NCBI RefSeq assembly: GCF_001879105.1
Contig: NZ_MLCF01000017.1
Location: 1-64,000, forward strand
Source: Mangrovactinospora gilvigrisea
GTDB lineage: Bacteria > Actinomycetota > Actinomycetes > Streptomycetales > Streptomycetaceae
Direction: 5' to 3'
DNA length: 64,000 nucleotides
Position 1 is the stretch's first letter; each line of letters opens with the position of its first letter. The notes under the pieces were generated by a model. It was not told where the DNA came from. It saw only the letters and a program-made list of their open reading frames with translations, and searched no databases. A program made the position numbers and the translations under genes. This document shows, piece by piece, positions 15,279-23,670 of this stretch.

Positions 15279-16761
15279 TCAGATACTCCTTCAGCCCCTG
15301 CCGGCCGCCCTCGCGCCCGTACCCCGACTCCTTGAACCCGCCGAACGGCGACGCCGCGTCGAAGCGGTTGAAGGTGTTGGCCCACACCACGCCCGCCCGC
15401 AGCCGTCCCGAGACGTCCAGCGCCCGCGCCCCGTCGGACGTCCACACCCCCGCCGAGAGCCCGTAGGGGGTGTTGTTCGCCTTCTGCACCGCCTCGTCCG
15501 GCGTGCGGAACGTCTGCACCGCCAGCACCGGCCCGAAGACCTCCTCGCGGACGATCCGCGCCGACTGGCCGACCCCGGTGAACAGGGTCGGCGCGAACCA
15601 GTAGCCCTGCCGCGGCAGTTCGCAGCCGGCGTCCGTCCAGCGCTCCGCGCCCTCCGCCTCGCCGGCCGCCGCCAGCTCCTCGATCCGGGCCAGCTGGGCC
15701 GCCGAGTTGACGGCCCCCACATCGGTGTTCTTGTCCAGCGGATCGCCGACCCGCAGCGTCGCCATCCGCCGCCGCAGCGCCGTCAGCACCTCCTCCTCCA
15801 CCGACTCCTGCACCAGCAGCCGCGATCCCGCGCAGCACACCTGGCCCTGGTTGAAGAAGATCCCGTCGACGATGCCCTCGATCGCCTGGTCCAGCGGGGC
15901 GTCGTCGAAGACGATGTTGGCGCCCTTGCCGCCCAGCTCCAGCGAGAGCCGCCGGCCGGTGCCGGCGAGCGTCCGGGCGATCTCCCGGCCCACCTCGGTG
16001 GAGCCGGTGAACGCCACCTTGTCCAGGTCGGGGTGGCCGGCCAGCGCCGCGCCCGTCCCGCCGTCGCCCGTCACGATGTTGACGACCCCCCGGGGCAGCC
16101 CCGCCTGCCGGCACACCTCGGCGAACCGCAGCGCGGTGAGCGGGGTCGTCTCGGCCGGCTTGAGCACCACGGTGTTGCCGCAGGCCAGCGCGGGCGCCAC
16201 CTTCCAGGCGAGCATCATCAGCGGGAAGTTCCACGGGATGATCTGCCCGCACACCCCCACCGGACGCGGGTCCGGGCCGCTGCGGTCTGATTGCGGGCTC
16301 CGCCCTGGGCAGGCGTACGCCAGCTTGTCCGCCCAGCCCGCGTGGTAGAAGAAGTGCTGCGCCACCAGCGGGAGGTCGACGTCCCGCGACTCGCGGATCG
16401 GCTTGCCGTTGTCGAGCGTCTCCAGCACCGCCAGCTCGCGGGAGCGCTCCTGGAGGATGCGGGCGATCCGGAAGAGGTACTTGGCCCGCTCCGCGCCCGG
16501 CAGGGCCGCCCAGGACGGCAGCGCGGCGCGCGCGGCGCGCACCGCCCGGTCCACGTCCGCCTCGCCGCCCAGCGCCACCTCGGCGAGTTGCTCCTCGGTG
16601 GCCGGGTTCAGCGTGCCGAAGACCCGGCCGTCGGCGGCCGGGGCGAACTCCCCGTCCACGAACATCCCCTGGGACGCCGCGATCTCCCCGGCCGCGGCCG
16701 GGTTCTCCGGCGCCGGGGCGTACTCGAACAGCTTGCCCATGCCTGCGTCCATGCCGTCCAT
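15271..16761 (-). CDS. aldehyde dehydrogenase
   Basis: About 496 residues of the NAD(P)-dependent superfamily, with catalytic Cys in FNQGQVCCAGSR, general base Glu in LELGGKGAN, and GQIIPWNFPLMMLAWK and FTGSTEVGREI in the cofactor fold. Next to deoC it likely oxidises the acetaldehyde released by DeoC to acetate (inference). AGGAG just before the ATG at 16761 supports that start; an in-frame GTG at 16785 adjoins the deoC stop and ATG 16740 is another option. About 11 extra residues (CPGRSPQSDRS) interrupt the usual YA...GPDPRPVGV stretch. Confidence 0.92.
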   Translation of the reverse strand: MDGMDAGMGKLFEYAPAPENPAAAGEIAASQGMFVDGEFAPAADGRVFGTLNPATEEQLAEVALGGEADVDRAVRAARAALPSWAALPGAERAKYLFRIARILQERSRELAVLETLDNGKPIRESRDVDLPLVAQHFFYHAGWADKLAYACPGRSPQSDRSGPDPRPVGVCGQIIPWNFPLMMLAWKVAPALACGNTVVLKPAETTPLTALRFAEVCRQAGLPRGVVNIVTGDGGTGAALAGHPDLDKVAFTGSTEVGREIARTLAGTGRRLSLELGGKGANIVFDDAPLDQAIEGIVDGIFFNQGQVCCAGSRLLVQESVEEEVLTALRRRMATLRVGDPLDKNTDVGAVNSAAQLARIEELAAAGEAEGAERWTDAGCELPRQGYWFAPTLFTGVGQSARIVREEVFGPVLAVQTFRTPDEAVQKANNTPYGLSAGVWTSDGARALDVSGRLRAGVVWANTFNRFDAASPFGGFKESGYGREGGRQGLKEYLSV

Positions 16762-16785
16762 GCCGCTCCTGCCGTCCCTGCCCAC

Positions 16786-17748
16786 TCAGTCCACCGTCAC
16801 GTAGTCGGGGCCCGAGTAGGCGCCCGTGGCCATCTTCTGCCGCTGCATCAGCAGGTCGTTGAGCAACGACGAGGCGCCGAAGCGGAACCACTCCGGGCTC
16901 AGCCAGTCGTCCCCGGCGGTCTCGTTGACGAGGACGAGGTACTTCAGCGCGTCCTTGGCGGTGCGGATGCCGCCCGCCGGCTTCACCCCGACCTGGCGGC
17001 CCGTCGCCTCCCGGAAGTCCCGTACCGCCTGCAGCATCAGCAGGGTGACGGGCGGGGTGGCGTTGACGCCGGTCTTGCCGGTGGAGGTCTTGATGAAGTC
17101 CGCCCCGGCGAGCATCGCCAGCCAGGAGGCGCGGCGCACCGCGTCGTAGGTGAGGAGCTCGCCGGTCTCCAGGATCACCTTCAGATGGGCCTGCGGGGCG
17201 ACGGCCTCCCGCACCCGCCGGATCTGCTCGAAGACCTCCAGGTAGCGGCCGGCGAGGAAGGCGCCCCGGTCGATCACCATGTCCACCTCGTCGGCGCCGG
17301 CGGCGACCGCCGCGCGGGCGTCGGCGAGCCGCACGTCCAGGTCGGCGCGGCCGGAGGGGAAGGCGGTGGCGACGGCCGCGACCTTCACGCCCGTGCCGGC
17401 CAGCGCCCGTTTGGCGGTGGCCGCCAGGTCGGGGTAGACGCAGACCGCCGCCGGACGGGGGCACTGCGGGTCGGACGGGTCGGGCAGCCGCGCCTTGCCG
17501 CAGAGCGACCGCACCTTCCCGGGGGTGTCGGCGCCCTCCAGGGTGGTGAGGTCGATCATCGACACGGCGAGGTCGAGGGCGAAGGCCTTCGCCGTGGTCT
17601 TGATCGAACGGGTGCCGAGGGCGGCGGCGCGGGCGGCCAGCCCGACCGCGTCCACGCCCGGCAGGCCGTGCAGGAAACGGCGCAGCTCGGCGTCGGTGGC
17701 GAAGGGCTCGCGGGGGACCGCGCGCGGGTTTGTCCCGGATCTGCTCAC
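16786..17748 (-). CDS. deoC: deoxyribose-phosphate aldolase
   Basis: 320 residues from GTG 17748. Cleaves 2-deoxyribose-5-phosphate to acetaldehyde and glyceraldehyde-3-phosphate in deoxynucleoside catabolism. The Schiff-base Lys lies in ADFIKTSTGKTGVNAT and the second active-site Lys256 in VGVKPAGGIRTAKDA; VCVYPDLA, AGADEVDMVID and KVILETGEL are further family signatures. It is longer than the E. coli enzyme by an N-terminal helix region. First gene of a deoC-aldehyde dehydrogenase-truncated dehydrogenase operon. CTACTCGCGTAG (17762-17773) just upstream could be an operator. Confidence 0.95.
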   Translation of the reverse strand: MSRSGTNPRAVPREPFATDAELRRFLHGLPGVDAVGLAARAAALGTRSIKTTAKAFALDLAVSMIDLTTLEGADTPGKVRSLCGKARLPDPSDPQCPRPAAVCVYPDLAATAKRALAGTGVKVAAVATAFPSGRADLDVRLADARAAVAAGADEVDMVIDRGAFLAGRYLEVFEQIRRVREAVAPQAHLKVILETGELLTYDAVRRASWLAMLAGADFIKTSTGKTGVNATPPVTLLMLQAVRDFREATGRQVGVKPAGGIRTAKDALKYLVLVNETAGDDWLSPEWFRFGASSLLNDLLMQRQKMATGAYSGPDYVTVD

Positions 17749-17826
17749 GCAATCACCGTATCTACTCGCGTAGTACGAGACCAGGGTCGCTGTGCTTGTG
17801 TTCGGACGTCGTGCAGAATCGGCCTC

Positions 17827-18522
17827 ATGACCTCGTCCTCCTCTACCGGGTCGACCGGACGTACGGACCGGGACGGCACCCCGTCGCGGCCCGCGTACGC
17901 CGACCGCGTCTACCGCTCCGTGCCCGCGTTCGTGTGCGGCGTCGCCCTGCTGCTGCTGGCCGCGGTGATGCTGGTGGACGCGCTCTTCAACAGCGAGCTG
18001 CATCTGTGGCTGACGGTGCTGGCCGGGGTGGTGACGGCCGCGCCGCTGATCGTGGCGTTCACCATGCGCCCGGTGGTCCGGGCGGGCGGCGAGGGGCTGC
18101 TGGTGCGGAACCCGTTCCGGACCATCGAGCTGCCGTGGCGGGCCGTCTCGGACTTCGCGGCGGGCTACTCGTCCGAGGTGCGGACGGTGGACGGCAAGAA
18201 GTACCAGCTGTGGTCGATCCCCGTCTCGATGCGGGCCCGGCGGCGGGCGTCGTCGCGGCAGCGCAAGGCGGCGATGTCCGACCTGTCGGGCCGGACGCCG
18301 GTGGACCGGCCCTCCCGCGATCCCCTGGCGGGGCAGCCGGGGCACGACCCGAACCGGTCGTGGGCCGACAACGCGCTGGACGAGCTGCGCTCGCTGCGGG
18401 AGCGCGCGCTCGGCGGCGAGGCGGAGCCGTCGGCCGACGGCAAGCGGGTGCGGTGGTCCTGGCCGATCTACGTCCCCTTCGCGGTGGGCGCCGTCGCCCT
18501 CGTCGTCCTCAACATCGTCTGA
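17827..18522 (+). CDS. bacterial PH-domain membrane protein
   Basis: 231 residues. Two helices near the N-terminus (FVCGVALLLLAAVMLVDALF and LWLTVLAGVVTAAPLIVAF), a bPH-type domain (GLLVRNPFRTIELPWRAVSDF through KKYQLWSIPV), a charged linker and a C-terminal helix (IYVPFAVGAVALVVLNIV). The domain is known from actinobacterial membrane proteins of unclear role. CAGAAT (17814-17819) ends 7 nt before ATG, pointing to a leaderless transcript. Divergent from deoC by 78 nt. Confidence 0.85.
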   Translation: MTSSSSTGSTGRTDRDGTPSRPAYADRVYRSVPAFVCGVALLLLAAVMLVDALFNSELHLWLTVLAGVVTAAPLIVAFTMRPVVRAGGEGLLVRNPFRTIELPWRAVSDFAAGYSSEVRTVDGKKYQLWSIPVSMRARRRASSRQRKAAMSDLSGRTPVDRPSRDPLAGQPGHDPNRSWADNALDELRSLRERALGGEAEPSADGKRVRWSWPIYVPFAVGAVALVVLNIV

Positions 18523-18548
18523 GCGTCGCGGACGCGCGGCGGCGACGC
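18523..18548. terminator. short bidirectional hairpin
   Basis: GCGTCGC (18523-18529) pairs with GCGACGC (18542-18548) across a 12-nt loop, between the convergent PH-domain and RelE-like genes. It starts immediately after the PH-domain stop codon. Confidence 0.5.
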
Positions 18549-18553
18549 CGTGC

Positions 18554-18829
18554 TCACTCGTCGACGAGGAAGGTCTCGTCGATGATCCGGAGCACCACGA
18601 CGATGAGCACGCCCTCGTGGGCGGCGTAGGTGATCAGGAGGCCGGGCGCCACGTTCGCCAGGCGCAGCCGGGTGTCGTCGCCGCCGAGCCGGTACGGCTG
18701 CGTGGCACGGTCGTTGAGGGGGTCCTTGGCGAGCCGGGCCAGGCCCTTGTCGAGCAGTTCGCGCCGCTCGGGCGGCATCTTCTCGCGCTCGGACGCGGTC
18801 TCGGTGGTGAACACCACGCGCCAGCTCAT
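18554..18829 (-). CDS. RelE/ParE-like small protein without antitoxin
   Basis: 91 residues. WRVVFTTETASEREKMPPE, ARLAKDPLND, YRLGGDDTRLRLANVAPG, ITYAAHEGVLIVVVLRIID follow the RelE/ParE pattern of helix pair then four-stranded sheet. The usual YR(V/I)xY strand is replaced by RLRLANVAPGLLITY. No antitoxin-like gene adjoins it: upstream is the phosphomutase in tandem and downstream is a convergent PH-domain gene. It could be a degenerated toxin or a domesticated member of the fold. Toxin activity is not supported by context. Confidence 0.7.
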   Translation of the reverse strand: MSWRVVFTTETASEREKMPPERRELLDKGLARLAKDPLNDRATQPYRLGGDDTRLRLANVAPGLLITYAAHEGVLIVVVLRIIDETFLVDE

Positions 18830-18908
18830 GTGATGCCTCCGGGGACTCGCATCGCGCTACGTTGCCGTCCAGCGTACCGGCGGCCGGGTGCCGGTACACC
18901 GGTCGACG

Positions 18909-20507
18909 TCATACCGCGAGAGCGGACCCGAGATCCGACTTCACCGCGGCGAGGGCCGCCGCCGGGGCGTCGACGAGTTCGAAGTAGCACTTGAGCTTGG
19001 GCTCGGTCCCGCTGGGGCGGATGACCACCCAGCCGCGCTCCAGCGTCAGGCGGAGGCCGTCCGTCGGGGGGAGGCCGGCCGCGCCGTCCAGGAGGTCCTC
19101 CACCCGCGTCACCGCGAAGCCGCCCAGCCGCTTCGGCGGCGCCTCCCGCAGCCGCCGCATCGCCGCGCCGATCCGTGCCGGGTCGTCCACCCGCAGCGAC
19201 AGCTGATCCGTCGTGTGGCGCCCGAACTCCGCCGCCAGGCGGTCCAGCACGCCGGTGAGCCGCTCCCCCCGCGCCCGCAGCTCCGCCGCGTACTCGGCGA
19301 TCTGCAGCGCCGCCGTGATGCCGTCCTTGTCGGCCACCCCGGCCGGGTCGACGCAGTAGCCGAGCGCCTCCTCGTACCCGAAGCGCAGCCCCGGCACCCG
19401 CGCCAGCCACTTGAATCCGGTGAGCGTCTCCGCGTAGCCGGCGCCCGCCCGCTCCGCGATCCGCCGCAGCAGCGCGGACGAGACGATCGTCGTCGCCAGG
19501 ACACCCTCCGCCCCCACCGCCCCCCGCTCCACCAGCCGCGTCGCCAGCAGCGCACCCAGCTCGTCCCCGCGGAGCATCCGCCAGGCGCCGCCGTCCAGCG
19601 GCACGGCCACCGCGCAGCGGTCCGCGTCCGGGTCGTTGGCGATCACCACGTCCGGCCGCTCCGGCAGCGACTCCGCGAGCGCGTACGCCAGATCCAGCGC
19701 GCCCGGCTCCTCCGGGTTGGGGAACGGCAGGGTGGGGAAGTCCGGGTCCGGCTCGGCCTGTTCGGGGACGACCGCCGGCGGCGGGAACCCGCACCGCGCG
19801 AACGCCGCCCCGAGCACCGTGCGGCCCACCCCGTGCAGCGGGGTGTAGACGACGGAGACCTCCCGAGCCCCGTCCGCCTCCAGCACCGTCGAGGCCCGGT
19901 CGAGGTAGGCCTCCACCACGGACTCGTCCAGCACCTCGCAGAGGTCCGCGCGCGCGATGCCCCGCACCGGCCCCGCCGCGTCGATCGCCGCCGCGATCTC
20001 CGCGTCCACGGGCGGCACGATCTGCACGCCGTCGCCGAGGTAGACCTTGTACCCGTTGTCGCGCGGCGGGTTGTGACTCGCCGTCACCTGCACCCCGGCC
20101 ACCGCGCCGGCCCAGCGGATCGCGAAGGCGAGCACCGGCGTCGGCAGCGCCCGCGGCAGCAGCAGCGGCCGCAGCCCGGCCGCGGCGAGCACCGCGGCGG
20201 TGTCCCGGGCGAAGACGTCCGACTTGTGCCGGGCGTCGTACCCGATCACCACCGACCCGTCCGGGTGCCCGTGCGCGCGCAGCCACGCCGCCAGCCCGGC
20301 GGCCGTGCGGATCACCACCGCGCGGTTCATCCGGTTCGGACCGGCGCCCAGCTCGCCGCGCAGCCCGGCCGTGCCGAACTGCAGGAACCCCGAGAACCGG
20401 TCGGCCAGTTCCGCCTCGTCGCCCGCCGCGAGCAGCGCGGCCAGCTCGGCGCGGGTCTCCGGATCGGGGTCGTTCGCCAGCCACTCCTTCGGACTCTCCA
20501 CGGCCAT
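18909..20507 (-). CDS. phosphomannomutase/phosphopentomutase-like phosphohexomutase
   Basis: 532 residues, alpha-D-phosphohexomutase superfamily. Substrate loop FGTAGLRGELG, phospho-Ser in TASHNPPRDNGYKVY, Mg-binding NDPDADR, sugar-binding GYEEALGY and phosphate-binding RPSGTEPKLKCY are all present. Start at ATG 20507, two nucleotides after the purine nucleoside phosphorylase stop, so the genes form a tight operon. That pairing suggests the physiological role is converting (deoxy)ribose-1-phosphate to the 5-phosphate for DeoC, as in PGM2-type phosphopentomutases; this is inference. Confidence 0.92.
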   Translation of the reverse strand: MAVESPKEWLANDPDPETRAELAALLAAGDEAELADRFSGFLQFGTAGLRGELGAGPNRMNRAVVIRTAAGLAAWLRAHGHPDGSVVIGYDARHKSDVFARDTAAVLAAAGLRPLLLPRALPTPVLAFAIRWAGAVAGVQVTASHNPPRDNGYKVYLGDGVQIVPPVDAEIAAAIDAAGPVRGIARADLCEVLDESVVEAYLDRASTVLEADGAREVSVVYTPLHGVGRTVLGAAFARCGFPPPAVVPEQAEPDPDFPTLPFPNPEEPGALDLAYALAESLPERPDVVIANDPDADRCAVAVPLDGGAWRMLRGDELGALLATRLVERGAVGAEGVLATTIVSSALLRRIAERAGAGYAETLTGFKWLARVPGLRFGYEEALGYCVDPAGVADKDGITAALQIAEYAAELRARGERLTGVLDRLAAEFGRHTTDQLSLRVDDPARIGAAMRRLREAPPKRLGGFAVTRVEDLLDGAAGLPPTDGLRLTLERGWVVIRPSGTEPKLKCYFELVDAPAAALAAVKSDLGSALAV

Positions 20508-20509
20508 GG

Positions 20510-21334
20510 CTACAGCCGCTCCAGGACGCGGGCCAGCAGCTCGCCCATCGCGCGGGCGCCGTCCCGCCCGGCGGCGAGCACCTCCTCGTGGTCCAGCGGA
20601 TGGCCGCTCATCCCGGCGGCCGCGTTGGTGACCAGCGAGATGCCGAGCACCTCGGCGCCGGCCTCGCGGGCGGCGATCGCCTCCAGCGCGGTGGACATGC
20701 CCACCAGGTCGCCGCCCATCGCCCGGACCATGCCGATCTCGGCCGGCGTCTCGTACTGCGGGCCGCGGAACTGGACGTAGACGCCCTCCTCCAGGGAGGG
20801 GTCGATCTGCTTGCACAGCTCGCGCAGCCGGGGCGTGTAGACGTCCGTGAGGTCGACGAAGGCCGGGCCGTGCAGCGGCGAGGCGCCGGTGAGGTTGATG
20901 TGATCGCTGATCAGGACCGGCTGCCCGACCCGGTAGTGGGGCTGCAGCCCGCCGCTGCTGTTGGTGAGGACGATCGTCTTGCAGCCGGCCGCGGCGGCGG
21001 TGCGGACGGCGTGCGCGACGGCGTCGGCGCCGCGCTCCTCGTAGTAGTGGGTGCGGCCGAGGAAGGCCAGGGCGCGCCGGCCGCCGGGCAGCGCGATCGA
21101 GCGGACCTTCCCGGCGTGCCCGGCGACGGCGGGCGCGCTGAAGCCGGGCAGGTCGGTGACGGGGAACTCGTGGTCGGGCGCGCCCAGCGCGTCCGCGGCC
21201 GGCGCCCAGCCGGAGCCGAGGACGAGGGCGACGTCATGGGCGGCGGCGTCGCCGGCGAGGCGGCGCAACGCGTCCGCGGCGCGGCGCGCGGCCTGGAACG
21301 GGTCGGGGGCGCTGTCCTCCTGATGAGCGTTCAC
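20510..21334 (-). CDS. purine nucleoside phosphorylase (trimeric type)
   Basis: 274 residues from GTG 21334. Phosphate-binding VLGSGWAPAAD, LTNSSGGLQPHYRVG, YVQFRGPQYETPAEI and GMSTALEAIAAREAG identify the trimeric PNP family rather than hexameric DeoD. Splits (deoxy)inosine and (deoxy)guanosine with phosphate, downstream of adenosine deaminase and upstream of the mutase it is coupled to. TACGCT (minus strand, 21347-21342) ends 7 nt before GTG, a leaderless-type promoter. An earlier in-frame GTG or ATG would add about 16 residues without support. Confidence 0.94.
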   Translation of the reverse strand: MNAHQEDSAPDPFQAARRAADALRRLAGDAAAHDVALVLGSGWAPAADALGAPDHEFPVTDLPGFSAPAVAGHAGKVRSIALPGGRRALAFLGRTHYYEERGADAVAHAVRTAAAAGCKTIVLTNSSGGLQPHYRVGQPVLISDHINLTGASPLHGPAFVDLTDVYTPRLRELCKQIDPSLEEGVYVQFRGPQYETPAEIGMVRAMGGDLVGMSTALEAIAAREAGAEVLGISLVTNAAAGMSGHPLDHEEVLAAGRDGARAMGELLARVLERL

Positions 21335-21442
21335 AGGGGAGAGCGTAACGCGCGTAGACCAGCGGGGCGGAGCCGTCCGCACAAGCGGTTGGCCCGACTC
21401 GCCGGGCGGTCGGAGCCGCTTGCCGCGGCGGAGCGGGCCGCC

Positions 21443-21883
21443 TCAGCCGCAGGGGCGCTTGCGGAGTTCCATCACGTAGTCGTGGGGCGCGCCCGCCGAC
21501 TCCGCCGCGTCGGCCAGCATGCCCAGGTGCCGCGCCGACGGCAGGCCGCCCTCGTAGTCGTTGAGGACGTACAGCCACGCCGTCGACTCCCCGTCCAGCG
21601 TCGCCACCCGCACCGTCAGCCGCTGGTAGAAGCCGAGCGGGACGCCCTCCCAGCGGTCCAGCGCCGGCTCGTCCCAGGAGGCCAGCTCGTAGAGGGAGAC
21701 GAACACCGACGCCAGCGGGTCCTCGACCACCGTGGGCAGCGACCCCTCCCAGCCCAGCTGCTCGCCCCCGAAGGTGAGCCGCCAGCCGTTGAGCCATCCG
21801 GTCCCGCGCAGCGGCGAATGCGGGGCCCGCCGCGACATCTGCCGCGCGTCGAGGTTCGTGCCGTACGCGGCGTAGAGAGACAT
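21443..21883 (-). CDS. gamma-glutamylcyclotransferase-like protein
   Basis: 146 residues. The YAAYGTNLDARQM start matches the GGCT/AIG2 fold's substrate loop (YGxN), with a likely catalytic Glu in LDRWEGVPLGFYQR and YVLNDYEGGLPSARH late in the fold. Such enzymes cyclise gamma-glutamyl amines or peptides to 5-oxoproline; the actual substrate is unknown. TAGGCT (minus strand, 21896-21891) ends 7 nt before ATG, so the mRNA is probably leaderless. Confidence 0.88.
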   Translation of the reverse strand: MSLYAAYGTNLDARQMSRRAPHSPLRGTGWLNGWRLTFGGEQLGWEGSLPTVVEDPLASVFVSLYELASWDEPALDRWEGVPLGFYQRLTVRVATLDGESTAWLYVLNDYEGGLPSARHLGMLADAAESAGAPHDYVMELRKRPCG

Positions 21884-22021
21884 GAACCACAGCCTACGAC
21901 CCCCGCCCCGCCCATCCCCGCAGCAAACTCCGACCCGAACCGCCCCGAACGCCCCACCCGCCCCGCCGGAACCGCCCCCTCCGGCCGTCCGTGGGACGCC
22001 CGGCCCCAAGGATGAGGAACA

Positions 22022-23455
22022 ATGGCCACCGTGACTCGGATCGTGATCATCGGTGGTGGACCCGGCGGATACGAGGCGGCCCTGGTGGCGGCCCAGCTCG
22101 GCGCGGAGGTGACCGTCGTCGACCGCGACGGCCTCGGCGGCTCGGCCGTCCTCACCGACTGCGTGCCGTCCAAGACGCTCATCGCCACCGCCGAGGTGAT
22201 GACCACCTTCGACACCTCCTACGAGGAGCTCGGCATCCTCGTCGCCGACGACACCCCGCCGGAGCACCAGTCCGCCCGGGTCGTCGGCGTCGACCTGGGC
22301 AAGGTCAACCGCCGGGTCAAGGCGCTGGCCGTGGCCCAGTCCAAGGACATCCTGGCGTCCGTCACCCGCGCCGGAGTGACGGTTCTTCAGGGCTCCGGCC
22401 GCCTCGACCCGGCCTCCGGGCACTGCGGCTCCCGCACCGTGCACGTCGAGATGACGGACGGCGACACCCGCTCGCTGCACGCCGACACCGTGCTCCTCTC
22501 CACCGGCGCGCACCCCCGCGAGCTGCCGGACGCGATGCCCGACGGCGAGCGCATCCTCACCTGGACGCAGGTCTACGACCTCGAGACGCTCCCCGAGGAG
22601 CTGATCGTGGTGGGCTCCGGCGTCACCGGCGCCGAGTTCGCCGGCGCCTACCAGGCGCTCGGCTCCAAGGTGACGCTGGTCTCCTCGCGCGACCGGGTGC
22701 TGCCCGGCGAGGACCCGGACGCGGCCGCCGTGCTGGAGGACGTCTTCCGCCGCCGCGGCATGCGCGTGATGTCCCGCTCCCGCGCCGCCTCCGTCACCCG
22801 CAAGGGCGAGCGCGTCGAGGTGACGCTCACCGACGGCTCCACCGTCAGCGGCAGCCACTGCCTGATGGCGGTCGGCTCCATCCCCAACACCGACGGGATG
22901 GGCCTGGAGGAGGCCGGCGTCGTCCTCAAGGACTCCGGCCACATCAAGACCGACCGCGTCTCGCGCACCAGCGTCCCGGCCGTCTACGCGGCCGGCGACT
23001 GCACCGGCGTGCTGCCGCTCGCCTCGGTCGCCGCCATGCAGGGCCGGATCGCGATGTACCACGCGCTCGGCGACGCGGTGCAGCCGCTGGACCTCAAGAC
23101 GGTCTCCTCCAACGTCTTCACCGACCCGGAGATCGCCACCGTCGGCTACACCCAGGCCGACCTCGACAACGGCCGGATCGACGCCCGCGTCGTGAAGCTG
23201 CCGCTCTCCCGCAACCCGCGGGCCAAGATGCAGGGCATCCGGGACGGCTTCGTGAAGCTGTTCTGCCGCCCCGGCACCGGCATCGTGGTCGGCGGCGTGG
23301 TGGTGGCGCCGCGCGCCAGCGAGCTGATCCACCCGCTGTCGCTGGCGGTGGACAACCATCTGACGGTGGAGCAGGTGGCGCAGGCGTTCACGGTCTACCC
23401 GTCGCTCTCGGGCTCGCTCGCCGAAGTCGCCCGACTGCTGCACACCAGGGAGTAG
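22022..23455 (+). CDS. LpdA-type NAD(P)H-quinone reductase (flavoprotein disulfide reductase family)
   Basis: 477 residues. FAD-binding IVIIGGGPGGYEAAL, NAD-binding IVVGSGVTGAEFAGAY and FAD-contacting AAGDCTGVLPLASVA are intact. The redox-active CxxxxC of true lipoamide dehydrogenases reads GGSAVLTDCVPSK, so the first Cys is missing, and the C-terminal His-Glu pair is replaced (YPSLSGSLAE). This matches M. tuberculosis LpdA, which reduces quinones rather than lipoamide. A quinone reductase role is therefore more likely than a part in pyruvate dehydrogenase. Monocistronic, preceding a DeoR regulator. Confidence 0.92.
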   Translation: MATVTRIVIIGGGPGGYEAALVAAQLGAEVTVVDRDGLGGSAVLTDCVPSKTLIATAEVMTTFDTSYEELGILVADDTPPEHQSARVVGVDLGKVNRRVKALAVAQSKDILASVTRAGVTVLQGSGRLDPASGHCGSRTVHVEMTDGDTRSLHADTVLLSTGAHPRELPDAMPDGERILTWTQVYDLETLPEELIVVGSGVTGAEFAGAYQALGSKVTLVSSRDRVLPGEDPDAAAVLEDVFRRRGMRVMSRSRAASVTRKGERVEVTLTDGSTVSGSHCLMAVGSIPNTDGMGLEEAGVVLKDSGHIKTDRVSRTSVPAVYAAGDCTGVLPLASVAAMQGRIAMYHALGDAVQPLDLKTVSSNVFTDPEIATVGYTQADLDNGRIDARVVKLPLSRNPRAKMQGIRDGFVKLFCRPGTGIVVGGVVVAPRASELIHPLSLAVDNHLTVEQVAQAFTVYPSLSGSLAEVARLLHTRE

Positions 23456-23670
23456 CGATCAGTACAGTGGCCCGGTCGGAGGACGGCCGCCAGGCGCACG
23501 GAGGCGCGCGGAGCGCTTCCGCGGAAGGGCGGCGGCGGGTGACGGGAGGGCGCATGCCCCGGCGCGTGACGGCGCACACTACCCGCCATGCTACGGCCAG
23601 CCCCGGGCACGTATCGTCCCAATCCGCAAAGCGCTGAAAGCTCGCGGTCAGGAGGGTTACTGTCAGTCCC

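Noticed and set aside
17762-17778. CTACTCGCGTAG palindrome upstream of deoC as a DeoR operator
   Set aside because: It is a short imperfect motif with no second copy seen near other deo genes in the window; kept only as a remark in the deoC entry.
18554-18829. Type II toxin-antitoxin pair
   Set aside because: Only the RelE-like half is present; the adjoining short frames are shadows and none resembles an antitoxin.
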